Positions 63,747 through 64,000 of a DNA stretch of 64,000 nt are shown here, piece by piece. This DNA is from Gibbula magus (lineage: Eukaryota > Mollusca > Gastropoda > Trochida > Trochidae): assembly GCA_936450465.1 (NCBI GenBank), contig OW388301.1, positions 17,403,523-17,467,522 of the forward strand, given 5' to 3'. Below the pieces are notes generated by a model that made no database searches, was not told the origin of the DNA, and saw only the letters and a list, made by a program, of their open reading frames with translations. The stretch's first letter is position 1; every line of letters starts with the position of its first letter. A program made the position numbers and the translations under genes.

Positions 63747-64000
63747 GAGCAAAAAAAGTTAAGGACCATTGGATTTTCCCCATATTTTGAAAATGACGTT
63801 ATGAATGATATTCTGATGAACGTCATTGCGTTAAAAATTGAATAAAAAATTAGCATTCTAATGTTTTTAATCAGAAATGTAAGACGTTTTTGGAGTTACG
63901 TGAACGTTACCTCGGAATCGCAATTGTTTTAATCATCTGAAACCGGATTGAAATCAACTTTATTTCCGTGTATGCCCGCTTCAAGCATGAATTATGGCTT
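63747..64000 (+). mobile_element. Possible Tc1/mariner-type element, left end, cut by window edge
   Basis: After a TA-rich boundary the text CTGAGCAAAAAAAGTTAAGG has the form of Tc1-like terminal inverted repeats (an ACTGAGC start then an A-run then AGTxAAGGACC). The second terminus would lie beyond the window. No transposase is visible in the 250 bp shown. Confidence 0.4.

Overview
This is a gene-poor, AT-rich eukaryotic window made almost entirely of transposable elements and tandem repeats. The style of the repeats (tRNA-derived SINEs, abundant TTAA- and TA-flanked miniature transposons, hAT-type elements, a chromodomain Ty3/gypsy element, ATC microsatellites, long repeats with AAT-rich junctions) suggests a marine lophotrochozoan invertebrate, most likely a mollusc. 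That is an inference from repeat character only; no host gene identifies the organism.

The one long coding region lies at 42.8-47.9 kb on the minus strand. It is the pol gene of a Ty3/gypsy LTR retrotransposon (40366-49323) with two 1181-bp LTRs that I find differing at a single base, a GAAC target duplication, a primer-binding site and a polypurine tract. The frame runs protease, reverse transcriptase, RNase H, integrase, a Lys-rich linker, a chromodomain and a possible second chromo-like module. No gag is visible: only about 270 bp separate the 5' LTR from the first ATG of pol, and nothing Gag-like lies between pol and the 3' LTR. It looks like a very recent insertion of a pol-only element.

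Layout. 0-6 kb: two copies (opposite orientation) of a TTAA-flanked MITE and one possible terminal exon. 6-8 kb: two degenerate tandem arrays. 8.1-14.9 kb: a four-unit array built as two copies of a two-unit dimer, closed by three near-identical hairpins. 14.9-15.4 and 22.9-24.2 kb: two hAT-like elements with 8-bp target duplications; the second contains a nested TA-flanked element. 16-36 kb: SINEs, MITEs, duplications and old retroelement debris. 37.0-38.2 and 60.8-62.2 kb: two copies of another hAT-type element, each with a perfect 8-bp target duplication. 40.4-49.3 kb: the LTR retrotransposon. 50-60 kb: four copies of a second TTAA MITE, tandem tRNA-like units, a ~150-bp satellite and ATC microsatellites. 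62.9-64 kb: another TTAA MITE copy and the edge of a probable Tc1/mariner-type element.

No convincing host protein-coding gene, rRNA, functional tRNA or CRISPR array was found. Two short exon-like stretches (4940-5159 +, 28777-28848 +) and one exon-1-like stretch inside a transposon (near 23.8 kb) are given with low confidence.
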